Assembly (NCBI RefSeq): GCF_905220995.1
Contig: NZ_CAJNBJ010000017.1
Span: 310,001 to 374,000 of the forward strand
Direction: 5' to 3'
DNA length: 64,000 nt
DNA from: Nitrospira defluvii
GTDB lineage: Bacteria > Nitrospirota > Nitrospiria > Nitrospirales > Nitrospiraceae
The position numbers and the translations under genes were made by a program. Of the stretch, positions 1 to 8,470 are shown piece by piece; the stretch's first letter is position 1; each line of letters begins with the position of its first letter. The notes below the pieces were generated by a model. It had not been told where the DNA came from and searched no databases. It was given only the letters and a program-made list of their open reading frames with translations.

Positions 1-727
1 CTTGGCCGCTCCACGACCAGTAAATGCGAAATGCTTTGCCGCGCACCTTCTCCGTGCGGACATACCCCCAAAACCGACTGTCGAGACTGTGATCCCGGTT
101 GTCTCCCATGACGAAATACGCGTCCTCCGGCACGGTGACAGGCCCGAAGTTGTCTCGCGGGCTGATGTGCCCGTCATGGATAGGAGGGTCCGTGTGTTGC
201 GTAAAGGCATGATCGTCGAACGGCGTCCCATTGATGTGCACCACTTTGTTGCGCACCTGGATGGTATCGCCGGGCAACCCGATCACGCGTTTGATGAAAT
301 CCTTGTCCTCATCTTCCGGAAAGCGAAACACGATGATGTCCCCGCGCTGGATCGATCCGAAGGGAATGAGCGTACGCGAGGAATAGCAGGTGACCGGGGG
401 AAACCCCGGCTGAAACTTGCAGTCGGTCGGCCACTGCAATCCATACGACAGCTTGCTGACCAGAATATGATCACCGACCAGAAGCGTGGGTATCATCGAG
501 CCGGAAGGAATCTTAAAGGCTTGCACCACGAAGACGCGAATCGCGAAGGCGAGCAGCATCGCAATGATGATCGCTTCCGCATACTCTCGCAGGATCGATT
601 TGTGTGTCGGCTGGTCGGCAACCGCAGCGCGGGGTTCCCCGGCCGACGGGTCCGACTGCGTGGGGGGCGGAACAGGGCTCGTCGAGGCAGGGACTTCGTC
701 GGGGCGTGGATTAGGGTCGACGCTCAT
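1..727 (-). CDS. lepB: Signal peptidase I (3' end cut by window edge)
   Basis: Membrane serine protease that removes signal peptides from exported proteins. Reading the minus strand from 727 gives a proline-rich cytoplasmic N-terminus (about 1-45), one membrane segment (about 52-70), the catalytic serine in PSGSM, the catalytic lysine in [11 protein letters not shown] and the box E motif [14 protein letters not shown]; the frame is still open at base 1. The start is fixed by ATGA: the lepA stop (726-724) overlaps the lepB ATG (727-725), so the two are translationally coupled as in the classical lepA-lepB operon. Only the last few residues are missing. Family assignment is certain from the motifs. 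Confidence 0.95.
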   Translation of the reverse strand, partial: MSVDPNPRPDEVPASTSPVPPPTQSDPSAGEPRAAVADQPTHKSILREYAEAIIIAMLLAFAIRVFVVQAFKIPSGSMIPTLLVGDHILVSKLSYGLQWPTDCKFQPGFPPVTCYSSRTLIPFGSIQRGDIIVFRFPEDEDKDFIKRVIGLPGDTIQVRNKVVHINGTPFDDHAFTQHTDPPIHDGHISPRDNFGPVTVPEDAYFVMGDNRDHSLDSRFWGYVRTEKVRGKAFRIYWSWSGQ

Positions 728-2535
728 TCCTCGCCCACCCTCAGGATGGCGAGAAACGCCTCTTGCGGCACTTCCACGCGGCCCACCGCCTTCATGCGCT
801 TCTTACCTTCCTTCTGCTTCTCCCACAGTTTTCGCTTACGGGAAATGTCGCCGCCGTAGCATTTGGCCGTGACATTCTTCTTGATGGCGCCGATGGTTTC
901 GCGCGCGATGATCTTGTTGCCGATGGCCGCCTGAATCGCGATCTCGAACATTTGCTTCGGAATCAGTTCCTTCATTTTCTCGGCGACTTGCCGTCCACGT
1001 TGATAGGCCCGTTCCTTGTGCGTGATGAACGAGAGGGCGTCGACCGGCTCGCCGTTGAGCAGAATGTCGAGGCGGACCAACTCGGATTCCCGATACCCGA
1101 GGAGTTCGTAGTCGAGTGACGCATATCCCTGGGTCTTGGACTTCAGCTTGTCGTAAAAATCCAGGATGACTTCATTGAGCGGCAGTTCATAGGTGACGAC
1201 CACGCGGGTCGGGTCTAAATAGTGGATGCTCCGCTGGATGCCGCGCCGTTCCTGACACAGTTGCAACAAGGCGCCGAGATACCGTTCCGGAGCGATCAGT
1301 GTGGCCAGAATGAATGGTTCTTCGAACGACTCGATGGAACTGGGCTCCGGCAGATCCGCCGGGTTGTTCAGCTCCAGCACGTCGCCGCTGGTGGTGAGGA
1401 TCCGGTAGATGACGGTCGGGGCAGTCGTAATGAGCGTCAGTCCGTACTCGCGTTCCAGGCGTTCTTGAATGATCTCCATGTGCAACAAGCCAAGGAAGCC
1501 ACAGCGGAACCCGAACCCGAGCGCCAGCGAGGTTTCCGGCTCATAGATGAACGAGGAGTCATTCAGCCGCAGTTTGAGCAGGGCGTCGCGCAGGTCTTCG
1601 TAGCGGGCGGTATCTGTGGAATAGAGGCCGCAAAAGACCAGCGGCTTCACCTCCTTATAGCCGGGAAACGGCTGATCGGTCGGTCGGGCGGCGTCGGTGA
1701 TGGTATCGCCGATCTTCACGTCGGCCACCTCTTTCATATTCGCGCAGAGATACCCGACCTCACCGGTCAGCAGTTGCGTGCCCTTGGTTCGTTTGGGGGT
1801 GAACTGTCCGACTTCCGTCACTTCAAACAGGCGATCGTTCGACATCACTTTGATTTTCATACCCGGGCGTACGGCGCCGTCGATGATGCGAGTCAACACG
1901 ATCACACCCTGATAGTTGTCGAACCAGGAATCAAAGATGAGCGCCTTGAGCGGACGCGAGGGGTCGCCGGACGGGGGCGGAATCCGCTTCACGATCGCCT
2001 CGAGGACCTCCGGCACGCCGAGGCCCTCTTTGGCGCTGACCAGCATGGCATCGCTCGCGTCCAGGGCCAACACGTCGGAGATCTGCTGCTTCGTCCCTTC
2101 CACATCGGCGCTGGCGAGGTCGATCTTATTGATGACCGGGATAATCGTATGATGGCTGCCCATCGCCAGGTTCACGTTCGCGATCGTTTGCGCCTGCACG
2201 CCCTGCGTGGCGTCCACCAGCAGGAGAGATCCTTCGCAGGCCGCGAGACTGCGCGACACTTCGTACGTGAAATCGACGTGTCCGGGTGTATCGATCAGAT
2301 GCAGTAAATAGATCTTCCCGTCCAGCGCCTTGTAGCGGATGGCCACCGCGTGAGCTTTGATCGTGATACCACGCTCACGCTCCAGGTCCATCGCGTCGAG
2401 GATCTGCTCCTTCGCTTCCCGGGCAGTCACTGCGCCAGTTGCGTCGAGGAGCCGGTCGGCGAGGGTCGATTTACCGTGATCGATATGGGCGATGATCGAG
2501 AAATTTCGGATGAGACTTTGCAAATCCTGGCTCAT
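724..2535 (-). CDS. lepA: Elongation factor 4 (LepA GTPase)
   Basis: Ribosome-associated translational GTPase (EF4) that acts on stalled or mistranslocated ribosomes and affects initiation. The protein of about 603 residues shows G1 [10 protein letters not shown]3 DTPGHVDF and G4 NKID, then the EF-G-like domains and the LepA-specific C-terminal domain ending in [17 protein letters not shown]. The frame stays open upstream to 2631, but family alignment starts at [17 protein letters not shown], so the ATG at 2535 is chosen. It is the first gene of the lepA-lepB pair and diverges from bioA. Full length with no missing motif. Confidence 0.97.
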   Translation of the reverse strand: MSQDLQSLIRNFSIIAHIDHGKSTLADRLLDATGAVTAREAKEQILDAMDLERERGITIKAHAVAIRYKALDGKIYLLHLIDTPGHVDFTYEVSRSLAACEGSLLLVDATQGVQAQTIANVNLAMGSHHTIIPVINKIDLASADVEGTKQQISDVLALDASDAMLVSAKEGLGVPEVLEAIVKRIPPPSGDPSRPLKALIFDSWFDNYQGVIVLTRIIDGAVRPGMKIKVMSNDRLFEVTEVGQFTPKRTKGTQLLTGEVGYLCANMKEVADVKIGDTITDAARPTDQPFPGYKEVKPLVFCGLYSTDTARYEDLRDALLKLRLNDSSFIYEPETSLALGFGFRCGFLGLLHMEIIQERLEREYGLTLITTAPTVIYRILTTSGDVLELNNPADLPEPSSIESFEEPFILATLIAPERYLGALLQLCQERRGIQRSIHYLDPTRVVVTYELPLNEVILDFYDKLKSKTQGYASLDYELLGYRESELVRLDILLNGEPVDALSFITHKERAYQRGRQVAEKMKELIPKQMFEIAIQAAIGNKIIARETIGAIKKNVTAKCYGGDISRKRKLWEKQKEGKKRMKAVGRVEVPQEAFLAILRVGEE

Positions 2536-2678
2536 GTTCCCCAAAATCGGTTCATTATAGTGACCGCCTCCAAGGTTGTCAAAGAAATCGCCCGCCGGTA
2601 TAATCCGCGCGCGGCGCGGCGTTTCACGCATCAGGCGCGCTCCTGCCGTGCTGTCGTTGTATCACGCCCCGTCATCCC

Positions 2679-4061
2679 ATGACACGATCATCCACCCGTC
2701 TTCCGCTGGCCGCCTGGGATCATAGGTATCTCTGGCACCCCTTCACGCAGATGGAGGAGTGGGAGGCCGACACCCCGCTGATCATTGAAAAAGGCAAGGG
2801 CTCCTATCTCATTGATGCGCAGGGACGGAAGTATCTCGACGGCACCTCCTCGATCTGGGTCAATCTCCACGGACACCGGCATCCGCATCTCGATCGCGCG
2901 CTCACGCGGCAACTCCGACAGATCGCGCACTCCACCTTTCTCGGGCTCACGAACCCGCCGGCTATCCGTCTGGCGCGAGAACTCATTCGCCTTGCCCCGA
3001 AGGGTCTGCGACGAGTGTTCTATTCCGATAACGGCTCGACGGCGGTCGAAGTGGCCCTCAAAATGGCCGTGCAGTACTGGCAACAGATCCAGCCGACGGC
3101 GGGACCGAAACAGTCCTTCGCCCATTTAAAAATGGCGTACCACGGCGACACCATCGGTTCAGTCAGCGTGGGCAACATCGAATTGTTCCATGCGCGATTC
3201 AAGCCGCTGCTCTTTCCGACCCATCAGGTGGAGCCGCCATATTGCTATCGATGTCCGCTTGGTCGGACGTATCCATCGTGCGACATGGCGTGCATCGATC
3301 CGCTCGAACGCCTACTCGAGACCCGGCATCGCGAGTTGGCCGGCGTGATCATCGAACCGTTGGTGCAAGCGGCAGCCGGGATGATGGTGGCTCCGCCGGG
3401 GTATCTGGCACGCGTACGTGAGCTCTGTACCAGATACAACGTGCTGTTGATCGTGGATGAAGTAGCGACCGGATTCGGACGGACCGGAAAGATGTTCGCC
3501 TGCCAGCATGAGGGGGTGACGCCGGATCTCATGGCGATCAGTAAGGGGTTGACCGGCGGGTACATGCCGCTGGCCGCGACGCTGACGACGGAAGCGATCT
3601 ATCGCGCCTTCCTGGGACGATATGACGAGTGGAAGACTTTTTTTCATGGGCACAGCTATACGGGCAATCCGCTGGGCTGCGCCGTGGCCCTCGCCAACCT
3701 CGAAATCTTCCGGCGCGAACAGACCCTCGCGCAGGTGCGGAAGAAATCACGCCTGCTGGCCCGTCTGTTACAACCAGTGGCGGAGTTGCCGCATGTGGGC
3801 GACATCCGTCAATGCGGTTTCATGGTCGGCATCGAGTTAGTGGAGAATCGTGAAACCAAAGCCCCCTATCCGCTCGAACGTCGCATCGGGCATCGAGTGG
3901 CGCAGATGTGCCGCGTCCGCGGCCTCCTCCTGAGACCGCTCGGTAACGTCATTGCCCTCGTGCCTCCCCTCTCCATGCGGCCACGCGAGCTCACGAAGAT
4001 GGTGGCAATTTTGCACAGTGCCATCCGTGAGACGACAGAGAATCTTGCCTCAGCATCGTAG
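2679..4061 (+). CDS. bioA: Adenosylmethionine-8-amino-7-oxononanoate aminotransferase
   Basis: PLP-dependent class III aminotransferase of biotin synthesis, converting KAPA to DAPA with S-adenosylmethionine as amino donor. Visible features: the N-terminal DHRYLWHPFTQM motif typical of BioA, DEVATGFGRTG with the PLP-contacting aspartate, and AISKGLTGGYMPLAAT with the Schiff-base lysine. Length (460 aa) fits the family. It stands alone, divergent from lepA, with no other bio gene in the window. The ATG directly follows the divergent intergenic space and no alternative start gives better family coverage. Confidence 0.95.
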   Translation: MTRSSTRLPLAAWDHRYLWHPFTQMEEWEADTPLIIEKGKGSYLIDAQGRKYLDGTSSIWVNLHGHRHPHLDRALTRQLRQIAHSTFLGLTNPPAIRLARELIRLAPKGLRRVFYSDNGSTAVEVALKMAVQYWQQIQPTAGPKQSFAHLKMAYHGDTIGSVSVGNIELFHARFKPLLFPTHQVEPPYCYRCPLGRTYPSCDMACIDPLERLLETRHRELAGVIIEPLVQAAAGMMVAPPGYLARVRELCTRYNVLLIVDEVATGFGRTGKMFACQHEGVTPDLMAISKGLTGGYMPLAATLTTEAIYRAFLGRYDEWKTFFHGHSYTGNPLGCAVALANLEIFRREQTLAQVRKKSRLLARLLQPVAELPHVGDIRQCGFMVGIELVENRETKAPYPLERRIGHRVAQMCRVRGLLLRPLGNVIALVPPLSMRPRELTKMVAILHSAIRETTENLASAS

Positions 4062-4236
4062 AACCTCCTGTCATTTCCGCTGATTTTCGCTCGTCGCGTT
4101 CAGTCGTGGTCTGTTCACGCTCGAACAGCGCAGTGACGGTTTTTGTGCACGCCCGATGCCGGGCTGAATGCCGAACATCGAGTGCTAGACTTGATGGCAT
4201 GCTGTGTGACGCGATGGCCTCGGCGAGCCGCTTGTC

Positions 4237-5463
4237 ATGAGAGCCGGTCGAGTGATCGGGGTCCTGCTCCTGCTTTTGATCCTCCCATTGACGGTGCTCG
4301 CAGAAGACAGTCAACAGTCGGAACTGCTGCTCCAACGTATCCAATTCAGCGACACTGCTCGTGTACCGGGGAGCGCGGCCATTCCCTTTTCGATCGCATC
4401 CCCGGTGCTGCACACCTCCTTTCAGGCGACGTCCTTCGCGCCCCAGACGACACCCACCAGGCTGAAGGACCTGGTGCCTGACTCTGAACGGCCGCAGACC
4501 AAGGGCATCGGTGCGAACTCGACCTGGATGAAGGGACAGCTGACTGCGGAAGGCGAAGTGGCCAATAACGCGACCAATGAAGCAGGCATGTCCTCCCGCA
4601 TCGACCGGCGCGAGGACGGAGCCACGCGCATGGTGCGGATGGCGTTAACGGGTAATAATGGTCCGATGCGATACGGTATCGCGTACCGCTCCGCGGGAAA
4701 GGCCTTTTTCAATTCCCCGGATCAAACAGTGCGCGAGATGTGGGCTGAATGGGGATTGGGCATCGCCAAACTTCGAAGTTCCTCAGGCCAAAGCTGGAAT
4801 AACGTGGATCTCGACCCGAGTCGTCCGCGGATTGAACAGCAGGTGAACCGGATCGGGATTGCCTTGGTGAAGCCGGCCTGGCCGGAATTGAGTCTGACGT
4901 ATGCGCGGAGTGCCATGACGAGCAGTTTCACACCGGCCGGCATGGAGCGGCAGCGGAACCGGAGCAATAGCATGGAAGCTGCCCTAGCCTATGCCGGGTT
5001 GACCTGGAACGCTCGGCTGTCGTCGAGCTATATCTTGACCAGCGACGACGTGCGGGGGGGCGCGGGATCAACGACGTTCGCCCAGACCCTCGTCGCGACC
5101 TATCGTCCTATCAACACGCTGACTCTGGCCCCCACCTTCAGTTATCGAATGGAAACGCAGAGTTGGTCGGGCGCCAAGATTCAGACCCCGACGGCGTCGG
5201 TCTCCTTGCTTTACAAACAGAGCCAGCGCTTGCTCGTCAGCGCGGCGGGAGGATACACCAGCACGAAGTCGACGGATGGCCTGATTGAGACGGAAAGTAT
5301 CGTGGGGCGGGGAATGTGTGCGTTCAGCCTGAATCCGATTTACGGTCATCCCACCACCTTGTCGCTGGAAGCCTCCTACAGCAACACGACCAACCGAACG
5401 GTGGTAGGCGTCGATACCGAGGACCTCTCAGGGTTGGTCAGAATTCTCGTCGCGGCGTTGTAA
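4237..5463 (+). CDS. Hypothetical exported protein, probable outer-membrane beta-barrel
   Basis: Function not recognised. The 408-residue product has a clear signal peptide (about 1-22, VLLLLLILPLTVLAED), a low-complexity linker to about 110, and then alternating amphipathic strands with aromatic girdles (for example RYGIAYRSAGKAFF, ELSLTYARSAM, TLAPTFSYRME, TTLSLEASYSN). This is the pattern of a monomeric outer-membrane barrel. No obvious Shine-Dalgarno sequence precedes the ATG. It converges with the RND adaptor gene, leaving 22 bases between the stops. The barrel assignment is inferred from strand periodicity only; there is no domain-level hit I can name. Confidence 0.6.
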   Translation: MRAGRVIGVLLLLLILPLTVLAEDSQQSELLLQRIQFSDTARVPGSAAIPFSIASPVLHTSFQATSFAPQTTPTRLKDLVPDSERPQTKGIGANSTWMKGQLTAEGEVANNATNEAGMSSRIDRREDGATRMVRMALTGNNGPMRYGIAYRSAGKAFFNSPDQTVREMWAEWGLGIAKLRSSSGQSWNNVDLDPSRPRIEQQVNRIGIALVKPAWPELSLTYARSAMTSSFTPAGMERQRNRSNSMEAALAYAGLTWNARLSSSYILTSDDVRGGAGSTTFAQTLVATYRPINTLTLAPTFSYRMETQSWSGAKIQTPTASVSLLYKQSQRLLVSAAGGYTSTKSTDGLIETESIVGRGMCAFSLNPIYGHPTTLSLEASYSNTTNRTVVGVDTEDLSGLVRILVAAL

Positions 5464-5485
5464 ACCCTCTACGCTTCTTACCTGG

Positions 5486-6634
5486 CTACGCTCCCTCCGT
5501 TGCCGTGTCACCCTCTGCAAGACGATTGAGAGACGCGGGGCTTAGAACGATGCGTTCTCCCGTAGTCACACCCTCGCGAATCGTCACCTGGTTGTCGGCG
5601 ATGCTGTCGATCGTGATCGCGCGATCTTCCAAGCGGCCGTTCTCATTCTGCACCACGATCCACTGTTTCCCGGAGCGTTCGAACACCGCCTGCTTGGGAA
5701 TGACGATCTTGGGGCGCATGGTATTGCCCGCGATGGTCAATCGAGCGAACATCTCCGGTTTCAATCGTCGATCCTTGTTTGGGACGGTCGCACGGATTTT
5801 GATGGTTCTGGTCGCCGGGTCCACGACATCGCCGATGACGGCAATCTTTGCGGGAAACTCGATGCCGGGATAGGCCTCAACCGTCATCATGGCCACCGCA
5901 CCGACCCGGATCCCCGACAGGTCATGCTCGTAGACATCCGCCACCACCTGCAACCGATCGAGATTCGCGACGGTGAAGAGCGGGGTGTCTGTCCCCGCCC
6001 CGACGATTTGCCCCGGCGTCACGGCGCGCTCCACGACAGTGCCGGTGAGCGGACTGCGCAGCTCAAAGCGCGAGGTGATTTGCTGTTGCGCCAGGGGTTT
6101 GCTGAGTTCGGCGGCCGGCACACGCAGCGAGAGCAGCCGCTCCTTGGCCTGTTTGAATTCGGCCCGTTCGCGATTCAGATCATTCTCCGCATGTTCGAGA
6201 TCTTTGCGGGACATCGCTTGGGCGTCGTACAGGTCTTTCGTTAATTCGTAGTTCCGCTCGGCTAACCCCAGTTCTGAAATTTCTTCCACGTAGGCGGCAT
6301 AGGCCCGGGCGATGTCGGCCGCGTCGATGACCATCAATACCTCACCGGCTTTTACAGCCTGGCCGAGTTTCACCCGCACATCCAGCACGGGTCCCTGGAG
6401 GGGCGAGGAGATCTTCGAGTAGCCGTCCTCGGAATAGGTGACGCGAGCCGGCAGGGTCAAGGCCGGGAGCGAGGACGAGGCATCGACCAGCATGGTCTGG
6501 AGGTCGCGTTGGCGAGCGGTTGTTGCGGGAGGCACAGCCGGTTTGACCGACGGCGCTGGTGCATCCGGTTGGGTGCACGATGTGAGAGCAAACCCCACCA
6601 GGAGGAACAGCAGATGGCGCAAGGATCGTTTCAT
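5486..6634 (-). CDS. Efflux RND transporter periplasmic adaptor lipoprotein (CzcB/CusB-like)
   Basis: Membrane-fusion protein linking an inner-membrane RND pump to an outer-membrane channel, probably for metal ions. The 382-residue product has a lipoprotein signal with lipobox LTSC (Cys 20), a lipoyl/barrel-sandwich half (GPVLDVRVKLGQAVKAGEVL), a coiled-coil hairpin (about 110-185, with SRKDLEHAENDLNRERAEFKQ split over it), the second lipoyl half (LRSPLTGTVVERAVTPGQIV), a beta-barrel domain and a C-terminal membrane-proximal domain (KIVIPKQAVF). No RND pump or TolC gene lies beside it, so it is an orphan adaptor here. The substrate cannot be told from sequence alone. Confidence 0.85.
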   Translation of the reverse strand: MKRSLRHLLFLLVGFALTSCTQPDAPAPSVKPAVPPATTARQRDLQTMLVDASSSLPALTLPARVTYSEDGYSKISSPLQGPVLDVRVKLGQAVKAGEVLMVIDAADIARAYAAYVEEISELGLAERNYELTKDLYDAQAMSRKDLEHAENDLNRERAEFKQAKERLLSLRVPAAELSKPLAQQQITSRFELRSPLTGTVVERAVTPGQIVGAGTDTPLFTVANLDRLQVVADVYEHDLSGIRVGAVAMMTVEAYPGIEFPAKIAVIGDVVDPATRTIKIRATVPNKDRRLKPEMFARLTIAGNTMRPKIVIPKQAVFERSGKQWIVVQNENGRLEDRAITIDSIADNQVTIREGVTTGERIVLSPASLNRLAEGDTATEGA

Positions 6635-6977
6635 GGCACTCCGTGTACTTCTCTTGTCTATCGGTCATTCTCTTGTCCAACCAGAGCCTGTTTCCCCGAC
6701 TGACGACCACGGGCGCCAGTCCGATGCCTCTTCCTGCAGGAAATCCCTCACGGGTATGTATCCCCACCCGCTCCGATATGCATAGCGGGCATGCAGGCCA
6801 ACAAGCCAGCCCTCCAACCTTGTCGGATTATCGGCATCCTCCCTGCCGGCCGGGTGTGAGCACAGGGGAGATATGTCCTATAACTTATTACAACAAAGGC
6901 AAGTTTGGCCTGTCAATCGAGGAGGGGCGGAAGGAGGTGAGCATTGAGAGCGGCGTGAGAAAGGGTAACACCCGACG
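6635..6977. other. Intergenic stretch with long 5' leader of the RND adaptor gene
   Basis: This 343-base gap holds no convincing gene. Short open frames exist on both strands, but they lack family features or ribosome sites. It carries one good minus-strand promoter (6887-6916), which would give the adaptor gene an untranslated leader of about 245 bases. I see no terminator-like hairpin or known riboswitch consensus in that leader. Confidence 0.5.
6887..6916 (-). promoter_or_regulatory. Sigma70-type promoter for the RND adaptor gene
   Basis: On the minus strand a perfect -35 TTGACA (6916-6911) is followed by an 18-base spacer and -10 TGTAAT (6892-6887, five of six matches). It points at the adaptor gene starting at 6634. 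It was predicted by consensus only. Confidence 0.55.
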
Positions 6978-7778
6978 CTAACATAGTTCGATCCGCGCGC
7001 CGCGCGAAAGGTTCAACCGATCCGATGCTCGACCTTCTTTCAGGAAGACTTCCACATACCCGTTGCTGTTGATGAGGGCTTGGGGGGTGTCGGTGGACCC
7101 TTCCGCATAGGTTCGGACAAGTCCGTCGATGGTCATGCCGCCCACTCGTATTAACGGCTCGGACCGTTTCGACACTGCGCGGACTTCACGAATGTGGTAG
7201 GAGGTGAGGTTGGAAATCACGTTGCCGAACCGATCGATGTATGTGATCTCCCCTGCCATCACATGTTTGTCCCAACCTGGCTCCGCCAGCGGAAGCCGTT
7301 CGTAATTCGGCACAATTCTGCCGAACGAGCCGAGCGGCTGCCCCTTGGTCAACCAGGCGGCCGCGGGTGCGAAGAGGTCCCGACCATCAAAGGTGGCGCC
7401 CTCCGAGTCCAAGCGGTACTGCCGGTTTTCGATGTGCCGGACTTCGACGCCGCTTTCCTCCTGACAGACATGAGTCAGGATTCCGTTGTCCGGTCCGAGA
7501 AAACAATACCGCGACGAGGAGACGAGCAGCGGCCGTCTGGTCGTGCCGACGCCCGGGTCGACCACTGCGACATGGATTGTGCCGTCTGGAAAGTAGCGAT
7601 AACAGGATTTCAACAGGTACGCGGCGTCCGCGACATCATGCGGCGTGACGTGATGGGAGAGATCCACGATCTGCGCCTGCGGGTTGATGTTGAGGATCAC
7701 CCCCTTCATGCTGGCCACGAAGTAGTCCCGGTCGCCGAAATCCGTCAGCAGGGTAATGAGAGGAATGGTTACCGGCAT
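6978..7778 (-). CDS. SAM hydrolase / SAM-dependent halogenase family protein (DUF62)
   Basis: Member of the S-adenosyl-L-methionine hydroxide adenosyltransferase family, which cleaves SAM to adenosine and methionine with water. Halogenases are a minority of the family. The 266-residue product begins ITLLTDFGDRDYFVASMKGV and carries VAVVDPGVGTTRRP and GPDNGILT, the SAM-binding motifs, with FDGRDLFAPAAA and IDRFGNVISNL further on. These are features of the hydrolase type. It is the last gene of the long minus-strand pyr operon, 79 bases downstream of greA. Whether it shares that transcript is inferred from orientation alone. Confidence 0.85.
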   Translation of the reverse strand: MPVTIPLITLLTDFGDRDYFVASMKGVILNINPQAQIVDLSHHVTPHDVADAAYLLKSCYRYFPDGTIHVAVVDPGVGTTRRPLLVSSSRYCFLGPDNGILTHVCQEESGVEVRHIENRQYRLDSEGATFDGRDLFAPAAAWLTKGQPLGSFGRIVPNYERLPLAEPGWDKHVMAGEITYIDRFGNVISNLTSYHIREVRAVSKRSEPLIRVGGMTIDGLVRTYAEGSTDTPQALINSNGYVEVFLKEGRASDRLNLSRGARIELC

Positions 7779-7857
7779 GGCAGGCGTAAGATGGAGAATC
7801 CAACGGATCGCTGTACCGGCGTGCTGAGGGCTGATGTGGTAACCAGTGGCATGATCG

Positions 7858-8334
7858 CTAGAATTCCTCGAAGCGAATTTCCATCACTTCATATTCGACG
7901 ACTTTAGCCGGAGTCGTCACTTCCACCACATCGCCGACCCGCTTGCCGATCAGGGCCCGGCCGACCGGCGACTGCACCGAAATACGGGAAAACTTGAGGT
8001 CCGCCTCATCCTGTCCCACGAGGGTGTATTGTTTCTTGGCCTGTGCCTCCTGTTCGATCAGCACCACGGTGGCGCCGAACACCACAGTCTCACTCGTACG
8101 GCCGGCGATGTCGATGATCCGGCAGTCGGCCAGCTTGCCCTTCAGCTCGGCCAATCGAGCCTCAATGAAGCCCTGGCGTTCCTTCGCCGCATCGTATTCG
8201 GCGTTTTCGCTCAAGTCGCCGTGTGCGCGGGCTTCCGCGATGGCCTCGATGACCCGCGGTCGCTCCACCTTGTGCAGCCGATCCAATTCGGCCTTCAGCG
8301 CTTCGTACCCTTTTCTCGTGATCGGTGTCGGCAT
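7858..8334 (-). CDS. greA: Transcription elongation factor GreA
   Basis: Cleavage factor that rescues backtracked RNA polymerase by stimulating its intrinsic endonuclease. The 158 residues show the N-terminal antiparallel coiled coil (GYEALKAELDRLHKVERPRVIEAI with the acidic tip region ARAHGDLSENAEYDAAKE) and the C-terminal FKBP-like domain (SPVGRALIGKRVGDVVEV). Family-typical length. It lies 136 bases downstream of carB in the same direction, so it may be co-transcribed with the pyrimidine genes, although that gap could contain its own promoter. Confidence 0.96.
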   Translation of the reverse strand: MPTPITRKGYEALKAELDRLHKVERPRVIEAIAEARAHGDLSENAEYDAAKERQGFIEARLAELKGKLADCRIIDIAGRTSETVVFGATVVLIEQEAQAKKQYTLVGQDEADLKFSRISVQSPVGRALIGKRVGDVVEVTTPAKVVEYEVMEIRFEEF

Positions 8335-8470
8335 ATCTTCCCCCCGATGACCATTGAAACCGGTGCCCTGGATGGTGAGTCAGTCTGCCGACTCGCATTC
8401 AGGCGGGGCCTCATTCAGCCGGAGGCCTTTCCGGTACCTATTGACGCATGTCTGATTGCCCGCGCTCCGC

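Noticed and set aside
2-859. 285-codon plus-strand frame at the left edge
   Set aside because: The minus strand encodes lepB and the end of lepA with clear catalytic motifs.
6342-6767. Minus-strand frame overlapping the adaptor start, and short plus-strand frames in the same gap
   Set aside because: Overlaps the adaptor signal peptide in another frame; no homology and no ribosome site.
6978-7778. Chlorinase or fluorinase activity for the DUF62 protein
   Set aside because: Most family members are SAM hydrolases, and the halogenase-specific loop is not evident; no halogenated natural product genes are nearby.
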